A stretch of DNA of 64,000 bases from Neoechinorhynchus agilis (Eukaryota > Acanthocephala), in contig CM121342.1 of NCBI GenBank assembly GCA_051530055.1, forward strand, positions 6,758,001-6,822,000. Reading direction: 5' to 3'. Position 1 is the first letter of the stretch; every line of letters begins with the position of its first letter. Positions 54,305 to 64,000 of this stretch are shown piece by piece. The position numbers were made by a program, and so were the translations under genes. Below the pieces are notes generated by a model that worked only from the letters and a program-made list of their open reading frames with translations, was not told where the DNA came from and did no database searches.

Positions 54305-54389
54305 TTTTCAGCTTTGTAATGATCAAATCTAAAAACTTTTCTTACAAAGGCTTAAAAATTCCATGAGAATTAACTCAAAGAAAATATGA

Positions 54390-55160
54390 TGACTCGTTTA
54401 CACAGGTTTCAAATTAACGAATATCTGTACTCAAAAATCATTTTCTTTATAATAATACGCTTATTTGTTAATCAAAAAATGAGACCCATGTTCCACTTTT
54501 TCCTGTTATTGCTTTTTAATTTTTTAAATTACGAGTTTCTCTGTAAGGTCGCTAAAAAACATAAAAATGGCGTTCAAATAAAATTTGGATCAACTCACAT
54601 CGTTCAAAATTCCTCAAAAATTTAAGGCTGTTCTCATGACGAGAATTCAAGTTATTTTGTTCACTCTGCCTTTCATCCTCTTTTTAATATCGAAATTGTT
54701 TTGCTGGCTGACATAACTAGACTACCCCATGTTTAAGATTTTTTAACTTATTTTGTCCGTTAAGTTCTTTATAAAAATAATTTACATATAATGAATTATC
54801 GATGAAATTTAAATAAGACCTGGATAAAACCAACTTTTTAAATTTAGATAAGAAGTAAGCGCAACGCATTTTCGGTAAAGATTTAAGCATCTTTTTCGTA
54901 AGTTTCGACTCGAAAATCATGTTTTCTCTTTTCAAACGCCAGTAACCAATCTTACAAACGTGTGTACTGAACTGTTAGAAACAAGCGGTTAAAGCTTCCT
55001 TAGTTGGTGTGTTGTGGTGGTGATCTCAAATTCACGCGACCTTTGTACCCTCTTCATTATTAGTACATTGAAGCGGAATCCCAAATTCAGGAGTTATTCG
55101 CCAGCCTTATCCAGCTTCAGTTGCCGATTGTTCTCGGATGATTGCACTATTTAAGGAGAT
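54390..55160. other. unassigned AT-rich spacer
   Basis: Two short ORFs (54386-54625 plus, 54935-54717 minus) have AT-rich composition and no detectable family. I do not support a gene here. Confidence 0.4.
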
Positions 55161-55165
55161 GACGT

Positions 55166-55673
55166 TTTAACACGAGTTATCTCGATTTTTCGTCGTCGTT
55201 CAATCACAATGCTTCTAGTGCTTTTCTTAAATATTCTATTATTAATAATTCAACTAAGTCTTACCGAAGTGCGATATAACGCACTCCGAACCGATTTTAG
55301 CCTTTGGAATACGATGCAACGAAGATGATGCTGTTGAGAGAATGGAATCGATTATTAATTTATTACGATCTGCTCAACGCAATCAAGAAAATTTTCTATT
55401 TAGTAATGTCGATCTTGAAGATATTCCTAGAAATTTCGTTTTGTTATTTCCTCTACGAACAATCATGCAGATCGTCAGTACTGAGCAATTCTTTACTTTA
55501 TAAACTCAAACGTGTAAAAGAGTTAAATATAAAGAGAACTGGAATTGTTAAGATTGAGGAAGACGCTTTTAAAGAATTTATGAGTCTTGTTCGACTAAGT
55601 TTGAGTTTCAACAGTATATCAATAATTCCAGCCCAATTCCCGCGGCAATTACCGTTATTGGAAATACTCCGTT
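55166..55673 (+). pseudogene. LRR gene fragment, copy 5
   Basis: Starts in the LRR leader just before the signal peptide (ATG at 55209, MLLVLFLNILLLIIQ). Small deletions near 55263 and 55455 (between FLCYFL-like and EQSCRSS) break the frame. The LRR sequence is readable to LLEILR at about 55673, where it ends abruptly at unrelated DNA. Clearly a dead 5' fragment. Confidence 0.75.
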
Positions 55674-56480
55674 TGTGCTTTGCTTTTATATGAGATGAGC
55701 ACATTTCGCCGATATATCCTGCGAACAAATATTGCAACGCAGAAGTTCCCTAATCGTGAAGTGTTGACATTCTTTATTTCTCTAAAATCACTGTGGAACA
55801 CAGAACAGCGCTCACCAGACCGAAATCGGTGGACAGTGTGTGCATTCAGCCGTGTATGGAGAAAAAACCCATCAAAATACTACCGGCTAAACAACATATA
55901 AAAATTCTAAAAATCCTCGCTAAAATTGTATACAGGACTATCACCATGAATCAAGTTTAGTGGCTGCTTCAATGATAAATGTTCAGTCCGTCCTAAATGA
56001 AGGAGGGTGTCCGCAATACCTGAGGACACGACTGTCACCGCGATTTTCTTTTACTGGCGAATCTTTGCCAAATAAATACTTTGAATTCAAAAATATTTGC
56101 CAAAATAAGATTGATTAGGATTTTTTTCCAGTTCCGCCTGGTACATCGAGGAAATGATGTTTCTATTTTTCGTATCAATGGCATTCAAGATCACATTGTA
56201 AGCAAGTCTCGGATCTGTAAGTAGCAGTGATTCATTTTCCGAAATGTAATTTTTAAGAATGCGAATGTTGTAGTTTGTTTCTCTTAGTATTTCAGAGGAG
56301 AGCTGATTGCCACCGGCGTATCGGATAAGTGATGGCAACCCGACGGATCGTATTTCTCAGCCATTCGCAGACCAACCAAAATCGCGAAAAGGCGCCTCAC
56401 TCCATGTGAAGACTGCGTGGAAGCCGCTTCTGCTCTTGACATGTCCCAAAGTTGGTTGTCTTCCAATAATCATTGTCTTT
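55674..56480. other. unassigned sequence between LRR fragment and gypsy element
   Basis: A minus-strand frame (56338-56087, 83 codons; ISENESLLLTDPRLAYNVI region) and a second one (56466-56284) are open but match nothing I recognise. They could be one short spliced gene or chance ORFs. Confidence 0.3.
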
Positions 56481-56529
56481 GGCGAGGATTCCAGCTACTC
56501 ACATAACATCTCCCGAGGAAATCATCGAC

Positions 56530-59500
56530 ATAATGAGAAACACTGACGGTATCAACTTGGGATGTTTGCGCCGCCAATTAGCCTCAAGAACAGGTCGACG
56601 CCTGGTCCGTGTACTTCGTCGTGGTGGGACCGCTTCATCTTCAATGTGTTCCACTGGGCTGTCTGGTAGTGTGACTTCTGATTCGAATCCAGGTCTTTGT
56701 GTGTCACTTTTTTCGTTCTTCTCCTCTGCCGAACTGGATTCCCTTTCTCTTATTAAATCCGCATGGCATCGTCGCTCCCGGCCATTATCGTCCCACGTTT
56801 ATCGCGACTAATTTTCCCAACCCCCACGGGCTTGCTTTATCCTCTTTGAACTGAATCGGTTGGTCGTCGAACGTGCTCATCTTCTTTTCTGATCCCTTCC
56901 GATCACTCGCATTCGGTGTTGGGCTTGATGTTATCGAAGATAGTGGTCAATCTTCGACCAAGCATCATTGTGGCAGGTGCTATTCCGGTTGTAGCATGAG
57001 GCGTATTCCGGTAAGCCATCAGGAAAGCATCTATGCTCTCGTTCGACATTCCTTCCCCCAATTTGCGCGTTTCAATGTCGCTTGGCAAGGCCGTAAGTTC
57101 TAGGATGGTAGGGGCTCGCACGAATGTGTCTTATCTGACGCTCTTGACAAAACTTTCTGAACTCCTCTGAATTGGGGGCCATTGTCCGACACTATGGACC
57201 GAGGCACTCCGAATCTGCTAAAACAACTCCGTAGACATTTGATCACTCTTTTCGACGTGCAGTTATCCCCCGATGTCCACACCTCCCGCCATTTGGTGCA
57301 AGCGTCTATTAGTACAAGGCATACTATACCCTTGACGGGGCCAGCGAGGTCCACGTGTACACGCTTCCATGGATTCGTTGGCCAATCCCAGCTTAATAGC
57401 AGCGTTTCGGCCTTATTCGGTCGATTCGCTTGACACATCGAACATGTTCCTATCTTGCTTTTGATAGCATCCTCCATTTTCGGCCAATATGCATAATATC
57501 GTCCAAGTGCTATCGTCGCCTCCCGTCCAGGATGCCCGCTGTGCAATCTGTCGATGACAGTTACTCTTAGGTCTTCAGGAAGTCGATCGAGGTATAGAAT
57601 TATTCCTTCGATGGTGCTGAGCTCGTCTCTAATCTTCCAAAACGGCTCATCTGCATGTTTTATTTCTGAAGGCCACCCAAAACGTATATATTTCATTACT
57701 CGTTGCAGCTGATCGTCTTTTCTAGTCATCTCATTTTCTATTTTTTCTTCGATAATCAGTCTCAGGTTGAACTTGTCGTCGTCTGTTTCGTTCTCTGTAC
57801 GATTTGTGTTGGCCAAACGTGACAAACAGTCCGCTATTTTGTTTCGCTTTCCTTCGATTGCCCTTATGTCATAGTCGTACTCAATCAGAATGGTGGCCCA
57901 TCTGATTAGCCTTTGGTTTGTTATTTTGGACAGTTCTCGTTTTGTACTAAAGATATATTTGAAGGGTTTATGATCAGTTTCGAGCAAAAACTTCCTTCCA
58001 AAAACATATATGTGGAATCTCCTGACAGCGAAGATCAGTGCTAACGCCTCCTTGTCGATGGTCGAGCAATTGAGTTCGGCCTTCCGCAATACTCTCGATG
58101 CGAACTTTACAGGATGCTTCGATCCGTCTTCCAATTCGTGAAACACGACGGCACCAACGCCTATTTCGCACGCATTACAATTGATGATAATCTTTTTCTG
58201 GGCATCGTACGGCATCAGATTCGACGATTTAGTGATCATGCTTTTTACCCTTTTTTGAAGACCGATTCTTGGTGTTTTGTCCATTCAAACTTTTTTCCTT
58301 TCGATGTCAGTTCATACAGCGGTGAACGTATTGGATGCAGTTGGTTAATGAATCGCTCCAAAAAATTTACCATCCTCAAAAAACTTCGTAGCTGCTTCAG
58401 ATTCTCATATCTTGGAGCATCATCGATTAGGTCTCTTATCTTGTCATTGGTTGGACATATTTTTCCGGCCCAAATATCTCACATTATCTTGCGCTATAAC
58501 ACATTTGCTCACCTTGGCTCGTAGTCCAGCAACTTGTAATCGCTTCATTACTTCATAAAGGTTTTTCCGATGATCTGATGCCATCGCTCCCGTAATTATA
58601 ATATCGTCCATATACGCTGCTACTCGAGGAATATCTTTTAACACTTTATCGATATATCTTTGGAAAATTTTCGGAGCACTTCTAATGCCGAATGGCATTC
58701 TTTTATATTGAAAAAAGTCCGAATGGAGTTGTGATTACCAACAATCGGCGAGATTCCGGATCCACTTCCATTTGATGATAAGCTTCTGACAAATCAAGTA
58801 CCGAATATCGCTTGCCATCTGCGATCTTGTGATTTAGTTCATCGAAAGTCGGTATCTGACGAATTTCATCATCAAGAAATTTGTTTATTGTGGTCCTGAA
58901 GTCTCCACAAATTCGTACATTCCCATCTTTCTTTTTCACAACCAAGATGGGTGTCACCCATTCAACATTGCTTCCAATATCAACAACTTCTTCGATGATC
59001 CCTTTTTTCATTAATCGTTTCAGTTCTTCTTTGAGCAGCGATTGAATTGTAAATGGAATCCTTCGTCCCTTATATTTTATCGGTCGTACATCTGGGTTAT
59101 TCAACTTGAGACTCACCGTGAAATCCTTCACTACCCCCTCAGGTTCTTGAAACACCTCAGGAAAATCTCGAATAAGATCTTGCTTTGTGAGTTTCGATCC
59201 GTCTCTCAGGCAACACCCGTGCACTTCCTCTTGTAGTTTCATGTCGAATTCCATACACCATGGCAGGCCAAACAAACATCTTGTGGTTTGGCGCACCATC
59301 TTGGCCATCAAACTTCTCCTTTGCCCCCTCAACTCCACGATCACATCGCATTCGCCCAGGCTTCTTATCCGAGTACCTCCAAAACACCTCAATTCTCGCC
59401 TTCCCAGGGAGTTTTGCACGCCCGATTCGCTGCCACAAGTGCTCAATAATTACACTCACCTCCACCCCTGTGTCGAATTGCATGATGCATCGTACTCCGT

Positions 59501-60590
59501 TGATCCTCACTTCAATTTCCATCTTCTTATTCTTTGATCGATTTGGTTGATTCACCATATCTATGTCTAAAATATCGCCCTCGCTTTCTTTGTCCTCCAT
59601 AATATTCATCCGTTTGGTTCGACATTTACGGGCAAAATGCCCGATCCGTTTGCAATTATGACATCTTCCCTTGGCTGCTGGACATGCTGATCCGAATCTA
59701 TGCACCCATCCACATTTCTCGCAGGTATTATTCTCGTTTCGATTACCATTACTTTTCCACGCACCACGATGATTAGGAGACCACTTTTGAGTTCTCGGTG
59801 TGAAACTCCTTCCTTCGACTTTGTTCACATCGCAGTGCACAACGTCGCTCGCATTTCAACTAATGATTTGTTGAGCCCTTTCGCTCGCCTCCATTCCTTT
59901 CTCCATTTCCAAAAGCTTCTTCTCAACGACTCATTTGGCGTATTCAAAATGACCAAATCTTTTATTCGGTCATCGACCGCGCTTCGTTCGTCTTTTATGT
60001 CGGTTGAGAAAAACTTACATCCTCTAGCAACTCCTCTTAGTTCACTAACCCATTGCTCGTGCGTTTGATTGTCATCCTTTCTTTTCGAGCTGAACAGGTA
60101 TCGTGCCAAGATCTCAGGAATTTCTGTTTGAAAGTGTCGATTCTGCATTTGTACGAGCTCACTGTTTGTCATCGAAACCAAGTCTTGTGCTGCCGTTATT
60201 TTTTTATTGTCTTATATGTGTCCGCTTCCTACCCCATGAAAGCAAATTCGATTTCTTACTCTCTTCATCCACTATGCCATTCGCTTGCATGTATTGAGTG
60301 AGACACTTGTTCCATGTATTCGGACCAACTCTGTCGTTCCGCTTCGTAGGATCGGAATGGATTGACTGCTCTTTGAACTCCTAATGGGTTGATGCTCATT
60401 CCAGTGAAAGCCCTGACTGCATCATTTCCCGAATCTGTTTTGCTTGTTCCTTGATAATCTCATTTAGCGCCATCCAACCATCGTCGCCAAATGCTATCGG
60501 GGTCTCGGATATTATTGCCCAAACCCAAAAACCAACTCGGCTACGCGTATCACACACACCAATGGAGCTTCTAAGAGCCATCGAAATAAC
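56530..60590 (-). mobile_element. gypsy-type LTR retrotransposon, near full-length but frameshifted
   Basis: Minus strand, in order: Gag pieces (60581-60396 and 60181-59825); a CCHC zinc knuckle and protease (59840-59157) with CHNCKRIGHFARKC and catalytic DTG; reverse transcriptase N part (59446-58703) and C part (58698-58444) with YMDD in VAAYMDDIIITG. RNase H follows (58284 down to about 57830) with KEALALIFAVRRFH and TDHKPF, but the first catalytic Asp block reads INCNACE. Then an HxxH...CxxC zinc domain, an integrase core with HVDLAGP and IVSDNGPQF, and after a frameshift the integrase end (57121-56903) and a RRSTRTRRRP tail. At least four frame changes make it inactive. No LTR pair was identified. 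Confidence 0.85.
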
Positions 60591-60984
60591 TCTCCAGACT
60601 TTCCTCGTTTACAAATAGCTTTAACTAACAAAATACTTATCGCCCACAAAAACTTTCCTTTCTCCGAAATAAGTTCGGGTGGCTGTTTAAGAGGACTCCC
60701 TTGGTCGACGCAACGCTGATTCCTTCCCTAATTTGGCCTCTTCTGAATTAAAACAGGTTCAAGGCTCTATCAATCAGAACCTCCGCCCGGGCTCAATTTA
60801 CAATCGCTGAACCACATCAGACCCCACAAAATCTTAAAAGCCCAAATCTGAAACTTTTGTCAACTCGTCGGCACTCCCTTTAGTTTCGTCATACGAATTA
60901 CTACCGCATCTCAAGAAATTATCTCGAAATTCGTCCTCTCAATCAGTAATCCCAATATGGGCTCTTCCCTGAATCATCCTTGAA
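60591..60984. other. possible 5' LTR or leader of the gypsy element
   Basis: GC-richer than the flanks and without ORFs. It lies where the minus-strand element's 5' LTR or leader should be. No second LTR copy was found beyond the 3' end, so this stays unproven. Confidence 0.3.
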
Positions 60985-61250
60985 CTCATAGACCAGCTTC
61001 AAAGCTTTCAAACCATTTATAGTTGTCATAGTGATTAAGCAACATTTTCGGCTCTTATTTAAATTTTTGGGCTTTTTAAAGTTTAAAAGTGTTAGCTGAG
61101 TGCACAACGATGAGTAGAATTAAAACATAATATTATTTATTTCTTTTTAAAAAATAATTTACCGGTTTTAAAATCGGCCACTGCAAATCCGGAGAAATCA
61201 ATTAATCGTAATAGGCTTTTTTTTCGAAGACAAAATGAAAAGTCACAAAG
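60985..61250. repeat. block shared with 35108-35480 (inverted)
   Basis: Carries the sequence around CAATTAATCGTAATAGGC and the upstream AGTGATTAAGCAAC stretch. It is the ancestral neighbour of the zinc-finger leader. Confidence 0.6.
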
Positions 61251-61254
61251 TTAT

Positions 61255-61865
61255 GAGTATTTAATGAGACAGTAAATATAGAGACCTGATGAAGGAAATT
61301 CGTTTGTTTATTAATCAGTGATGTTAATAATGTCGACAAGAAAATCAGAATAAAAATATCAAGACAATACATTGAGCTTTGCTCGCAAAGTGGTGTAGGT
61401 TCTCGTATGAAAAAATTAAACTGGATGCAGTGAATAAAAATTAAGTATTGTTTTTTAAATGAAAAGAACGTACGAAAATTTTCTCAACTATGCAATCAAA
61501 CCATTATTGATCTTTTACAAAAAGTGTCGTCGATTTAAGTTTTGTTGATAATCAAATGATGATCGCGAAAAGAACCGAACCGGAAACACGATCGACGGTT
61601 TACATAATTTCTCTCAAATGTAAGCAGCGGTTATAATCAACAAGTGATTCGTAAAGCTTTATAATAATCGCGAAATTACAGCAAATAGTCATCAATAAAT
61701 AAGCAAAATAAATAATTGTTTGTTATATTTTGGTTATGGCGAAAAGAATAAAAGCGTATCCAATACATTTACAATTGCTAACGAGCATTACAACGAGCAT
61801 CCCAAATTCTCCGACCCTCCACGAAAATATCTATTAAGTCAATATTCAGAACTGCAAACTATACA
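61255..61865 (+). promoter_or_regulatory. 5' flank of zinc-finger copy 5
   Basis: Similar to 47070-47627, with a small insertion near 61360-61385. An upstream ATG at 61736 begins the same MAKRIKAYPIHLQ frame as the one at 47497, but an indel makes it stop about 25 codons later, before the main ATG. Confidence 0.45.
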
Positions 61866-63776
61866 ATGAATCCTGAGATTATTGAAGTTCTTCAAGAAAT
61901 TCTTGCTCAAGTGGACAACAAGCTTGAGAACGCAGAGCGAGAAATGCCCACAACTGAACAAATCGATCTTACCGATATCAAAATTATTGACGGCCATGAC
62001 AGTGAACCAAAAGACGATCGAGAAGTAGAAATATCTCGTAAGGGATTGCTGGATGTTGAACTTAAAGAAACCAACGATCGAAATATGAACGAAATAGAAA
62101 AAGATCAATCTGCAAATATTGCGAAATGGCCTTCTTTGGTTGGTCAAATCGATGCGATTATTGTCAAAGATATCGCAAATTATGACAATGCGGGTGTAAT
62201 TGGTCTTGAGATGGTAAATAAATCTTTGGCGGCAAAGAGGAAATCCGCATCTTATCCTGTCAAACTTCTGAAAAGTAAAAATGGAAAGTCTTGTAAAAAT
62301 TGCCGAACCAAGAAGAGCGTATCCTGGTTTTATACTAAAGAAATAGTTCTTTGTTGCAAATGTGCACAATTGACTCTCACATCGCCGAAAAAAGGAAGCA
62401 ATGAAGATAAAAATCAGAAACTTCCATTGCAACCTCCTCGTGTCAAAAGCGTTCCCAATCTCTCGGATAGTTCAGCGAATACTTCAGATATTTGTTGCCG
62501 ACGATGTGGAAAAGGGAGAAGTTCTGAATGGTATTCCTGTTATCAACTTATTCTGTGTAAAGGTTGTGCCCCGCAATCAGCAACTCGGCTTACAGGAATC
62601 TTGAGTAGCTCTCAAGCGAGTACCGTTAATCCGAACGAAAATACATCTCAGCTACAAACAGAATCTATCTGCGCAGTTTCCAATATCGATCTCGGTGTAA
62701 AAGCGAACAAACGGTCCACTGGATCGAACAAAAAAAATTCTACAAATTTCAAATGTTGCAACAAATGCGGTTCAAACGATAATTCAATTTTGTATTCATC
62801 GAAAGGATCTTTCACATGTCAGGAATGTACTTCTTCAAACAAGCAAGCGAGTAAAATTCAACATAAAAATAATCAAGAAGATGAACTCGAATGTAAAGAA
62901 GAAGCAGTAAAATTGTCACATTACCTTTCCTTAAACAGTCAAACCAATCAGAACCCAGAATTAGAAGACAAGACTGGAGACACTGGCGATATTCGATGTT
63001 GCATTAAATGTGGAATGAGTGAAATTTCTAAATTGTTTGATTATTGTGGACTCTGTCTTTGTGAGAAATGCATAGAAGCCAGTATTCCAAAAGACCAAAC
63101 GAATATTGCTGTCGAGCAAAGTCAAGACCAAAATGAAGACAATTTCAATGAAGCGTTCAGCAAAAGAACCATTGAACCGACAAAACGCAAGCACCCGGAA
63201 ACAAGTTCTACGCGGGCGAAACGAGCAAAAGTTCAACGTCAATGCAATCGATGCAAAGTTGTTGTAAGTCGAATCAGATACCGTCGAAATGAACTTTACT
63301 ATTGTAATTCCTGTGCGATTATCGAAGGTTTTTTGGATGCAAAAACAAGTTCAGCCGTTAAAACTAAAAAAGCGGTGATGCGAACAGGAGATCTTAAATG
63401 TTCTTCAATTAAGCAAGGGCAAAAATCTTTAAAGCGCGGAGTGCCGTTAGACCAAATTGAGCAACAACCACGAACAAAATCACGGAGAACCAGAATGCAA
63501 GAATCGAGCACTTTAAATCGAAGTGCAACTGAACCTTTGAAACCCTCGCCCTTCTTAGAAGAAACACTACAAACCCTCGGCAGATTAATAAATTTATCGT
63601 CGGCCCAAAGTGAATTAATCCAGCAAAGCAATAAACTGACATCGAATGTTCCATCGATGAATTGGACGCCTACATTGAACTCAATGTTAATATCTGCCGC
63701 GCGGATAAGTGCAGAAGTTCAGGCTGAGAAAGATCGTTCCGAGAAACAATCTGGGAAGGATTTATGCGATATTTAG
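61866..63776 (+). CDS. five-finger GATA-like zinc-finger protein, copy 5 (intact reference)
   Basis: ATG 61866, 636 residues. Fingers: Cys143/146/163/166, Cys211/214/231/234, Cys298/301/318/321, Cys379/382/399/402 and Cys460/463/480/483, every one Cys-x2-Cys-x16-Cys-x2-Cys. Fingers 1 and 2 have Trp 8 residues after the second Cys (W154, W222), the GATA-finger position, and the second Cys pairs resemble the GATA LCNAC element (LCKGC, YCNSC). The GATA family normally has 17-18 residues between Cys pairs, so these are one shorter. A basic nuclear-localisation-like cluster is at 440-455; N- and C-terminal parts are helix-rich. A nuclear regulator is inferred; DNA or protein binding is untested. 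The C-terminus (KDLCDI) differs from other copies. Confidence 0.78.
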   Translation: MNPEIIEVLQEILAQVDNKLENAEREMPTTEQIDLTDIKIIDGHDSEPKDDREVEISRKGLLDVELKETNDRNMNEIEKDQSANIAKWPSLVGQIDAIIVKDIANYDNAGVIGLEMVNKSLAAKRKSASYPVKLLKSKNGKSCKNCRTKKSVSWFYTKEIVLCCKCAQLTLTSPKKGSNEDKNQKLPLQPPRVKSVPNLSDSSANTSDICCRRCGKGRSSEWYSCYQLILCKGCAPQSATRLTGILSSSQASTVNPNENTSQLQTESICAVSNIDLGVKANKRSTGSNKKNSTNFKCCNKCGSNDNSILYSSKGSFTCQECTSSNKQASKIQHKNNQEDELECKEEAVKLSHYLSLNSQTNQNPELEDKTGDTGDIRCCIKCGMSEISKLFDYCGLCLCEKCIEASIPKDQTNIAVEQSQDQNEDNFNEAFSKRTIEPTKRKHPETSSTRAKRAKVQRQCNRCKVVVSRIRYRRNELYYCNSCAIIEGFLDAKTSSAVKTKKAVMRTGDLKCSSIKQGQKSLKRGVPLDQIEQQPRTKSRRTRMQESSTLNRSATEPLKPSPFLEETLQTLGRLINLSSAQSELIQQSNKLTSNVPSMNWTPTLNSMLISAARISAEVQAEKDRSEKQSGKDLCDI

Positions 63777-64000
63777 TTTAATATATTAGTAGACTCTTTG
63801 TTTTGGTTTGATTATGATGATCGTTGTTTACACAAAAATCAATCGTTCATTATTTAAATTGGGCTTTAGGGCAACTCATCGATGATTTCAACCCACTCAC
63901 TTTACTAATTTCAGAATATTGAGTTGGTAGTAATAACATCGATAAAAGGTATCGCATTTAATCCAGAATACCGAAGCATCACGGTTGAGATAGTATAAAG
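63777..64000 (+). other. 3' flank of zinc-finger copy 5, continues past the window
   Basis: Matches 49470-49705 up to the window edge, including the acceptor-like TTTCAG. By analogy with the other loci, an LRR gene may follow outside the window. Confidence 0.5.

Larger units (their letters stand above)
47070..54384 (+). repeat. right arm of palindrome 2 (zinc finger, Penelope relic, LRR)
   Basis: Inverted match to 27868-35107. The spacer between arms is about 12 kb and contains the coiled-coil and LINE relics, the cut LRR gene and the TBP-like unit. Confidence 0.85.

Overview
This window is eukaryotic nuclear DNA, most likely from an invertebrate animal. The evidence is LINE, gypsy-type LTR and Penelope-like retroelement relics, a tRNA-derived SINE, and a gene with a 46-nt GT-AG intron carrying a CTAAC branch-point-like motif. 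I cannot name the species. There is no bacterial operon structure, no CRISPR array, and no rRNA or tRNA gene that I can support.

The window is a mosaic of a few gene families copied many times in both orientations, with dead transposons between them. Three families dominate. (1) A TATA-binding-protein-like (TBP-like) protein of 378 aa, at 5.6-6.8 kb (minus, frameshifted), 15.8-16.9 kb (plus, intact) and 45.5-46.6 kb (plus, intact). (2) A protein with five GATA-type-like zinc fingers, each Cys-x2-Cys-x16-Cys-x2-Cys, at 2.7-4.6 (minus, broken), 20.8-22.0 (plus, truncated), 32.5-34.5 (minus, intact), 47.6-49.5 (plus, intact) and 61.9-63.8 kb (plus, intact), plus several fragments. (3) A secreted leucine-rich-repeat (LRR) protein of about 642 aa, at 23.1-25.0 (plus), 28.4-30.3 (minus), 38.9-40.0 (plus, cut off) and 51.7-53.6 kb (plus), plus fragments near 53.9 and 55.2 kb. 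The order zinc finger then LRR, same strand, recurs at three loci; at 40-54 kb the full order is TBP-like unit, zinc finger, Penelope relic, LRR.

A segment of about 7.05 kb (10258-17338 and 40021-47052) recurs with the same left edge in two unrelated surroundings. It carries a two-exon gene of unknown family, two overlapping unknown reading frames, a dead LINE 3' fragment, a rearranged zinc-finger fragment and the TBP-like gene. A 5'-truncated copy lies inverted at 5215-10257, so 5.2-17.3 kb is a large palindrome with a 2-kb spacer. A second inverted pair (27868-35107 and 47070-54384, 7.3 kb each, about 12 kb apart) holds the zinc-finger/Penelope/LRR block.

Region by region: 0-2 kb LINE (minus); 2.6-10.3 kb inverted zinc-finger plus TBP-like block; 10.3-17.3 kb complete TBP-like unit; 17.3-20.8 kb LINE and gypsy relics; 20.8-25.0 kb zinc finger, LINE relic, LRR; 25-28 kb SINE, short repeats, gypsy relic and a hammerhead-like inverted-repeat element; 28-35 kb LRR, Penelope relic, zinc finger (all minus); 35-38.5 kb decayed coiled-coil gene and LINE relic; 38.9-54.4 kb cut LRR gene, TBP-like unit, zinc finger, Penelope relic, LRR; 54-56.5 kb LRR debris and unassigned sequence; 56.5-60.6 kb gypsy element (minus); 61.3-64 kb zinc finger. 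Two families look nuclear and transcription-related and one looks secreted. Whether they work together is unknown; their repeated linkage is the main reason to look closer.
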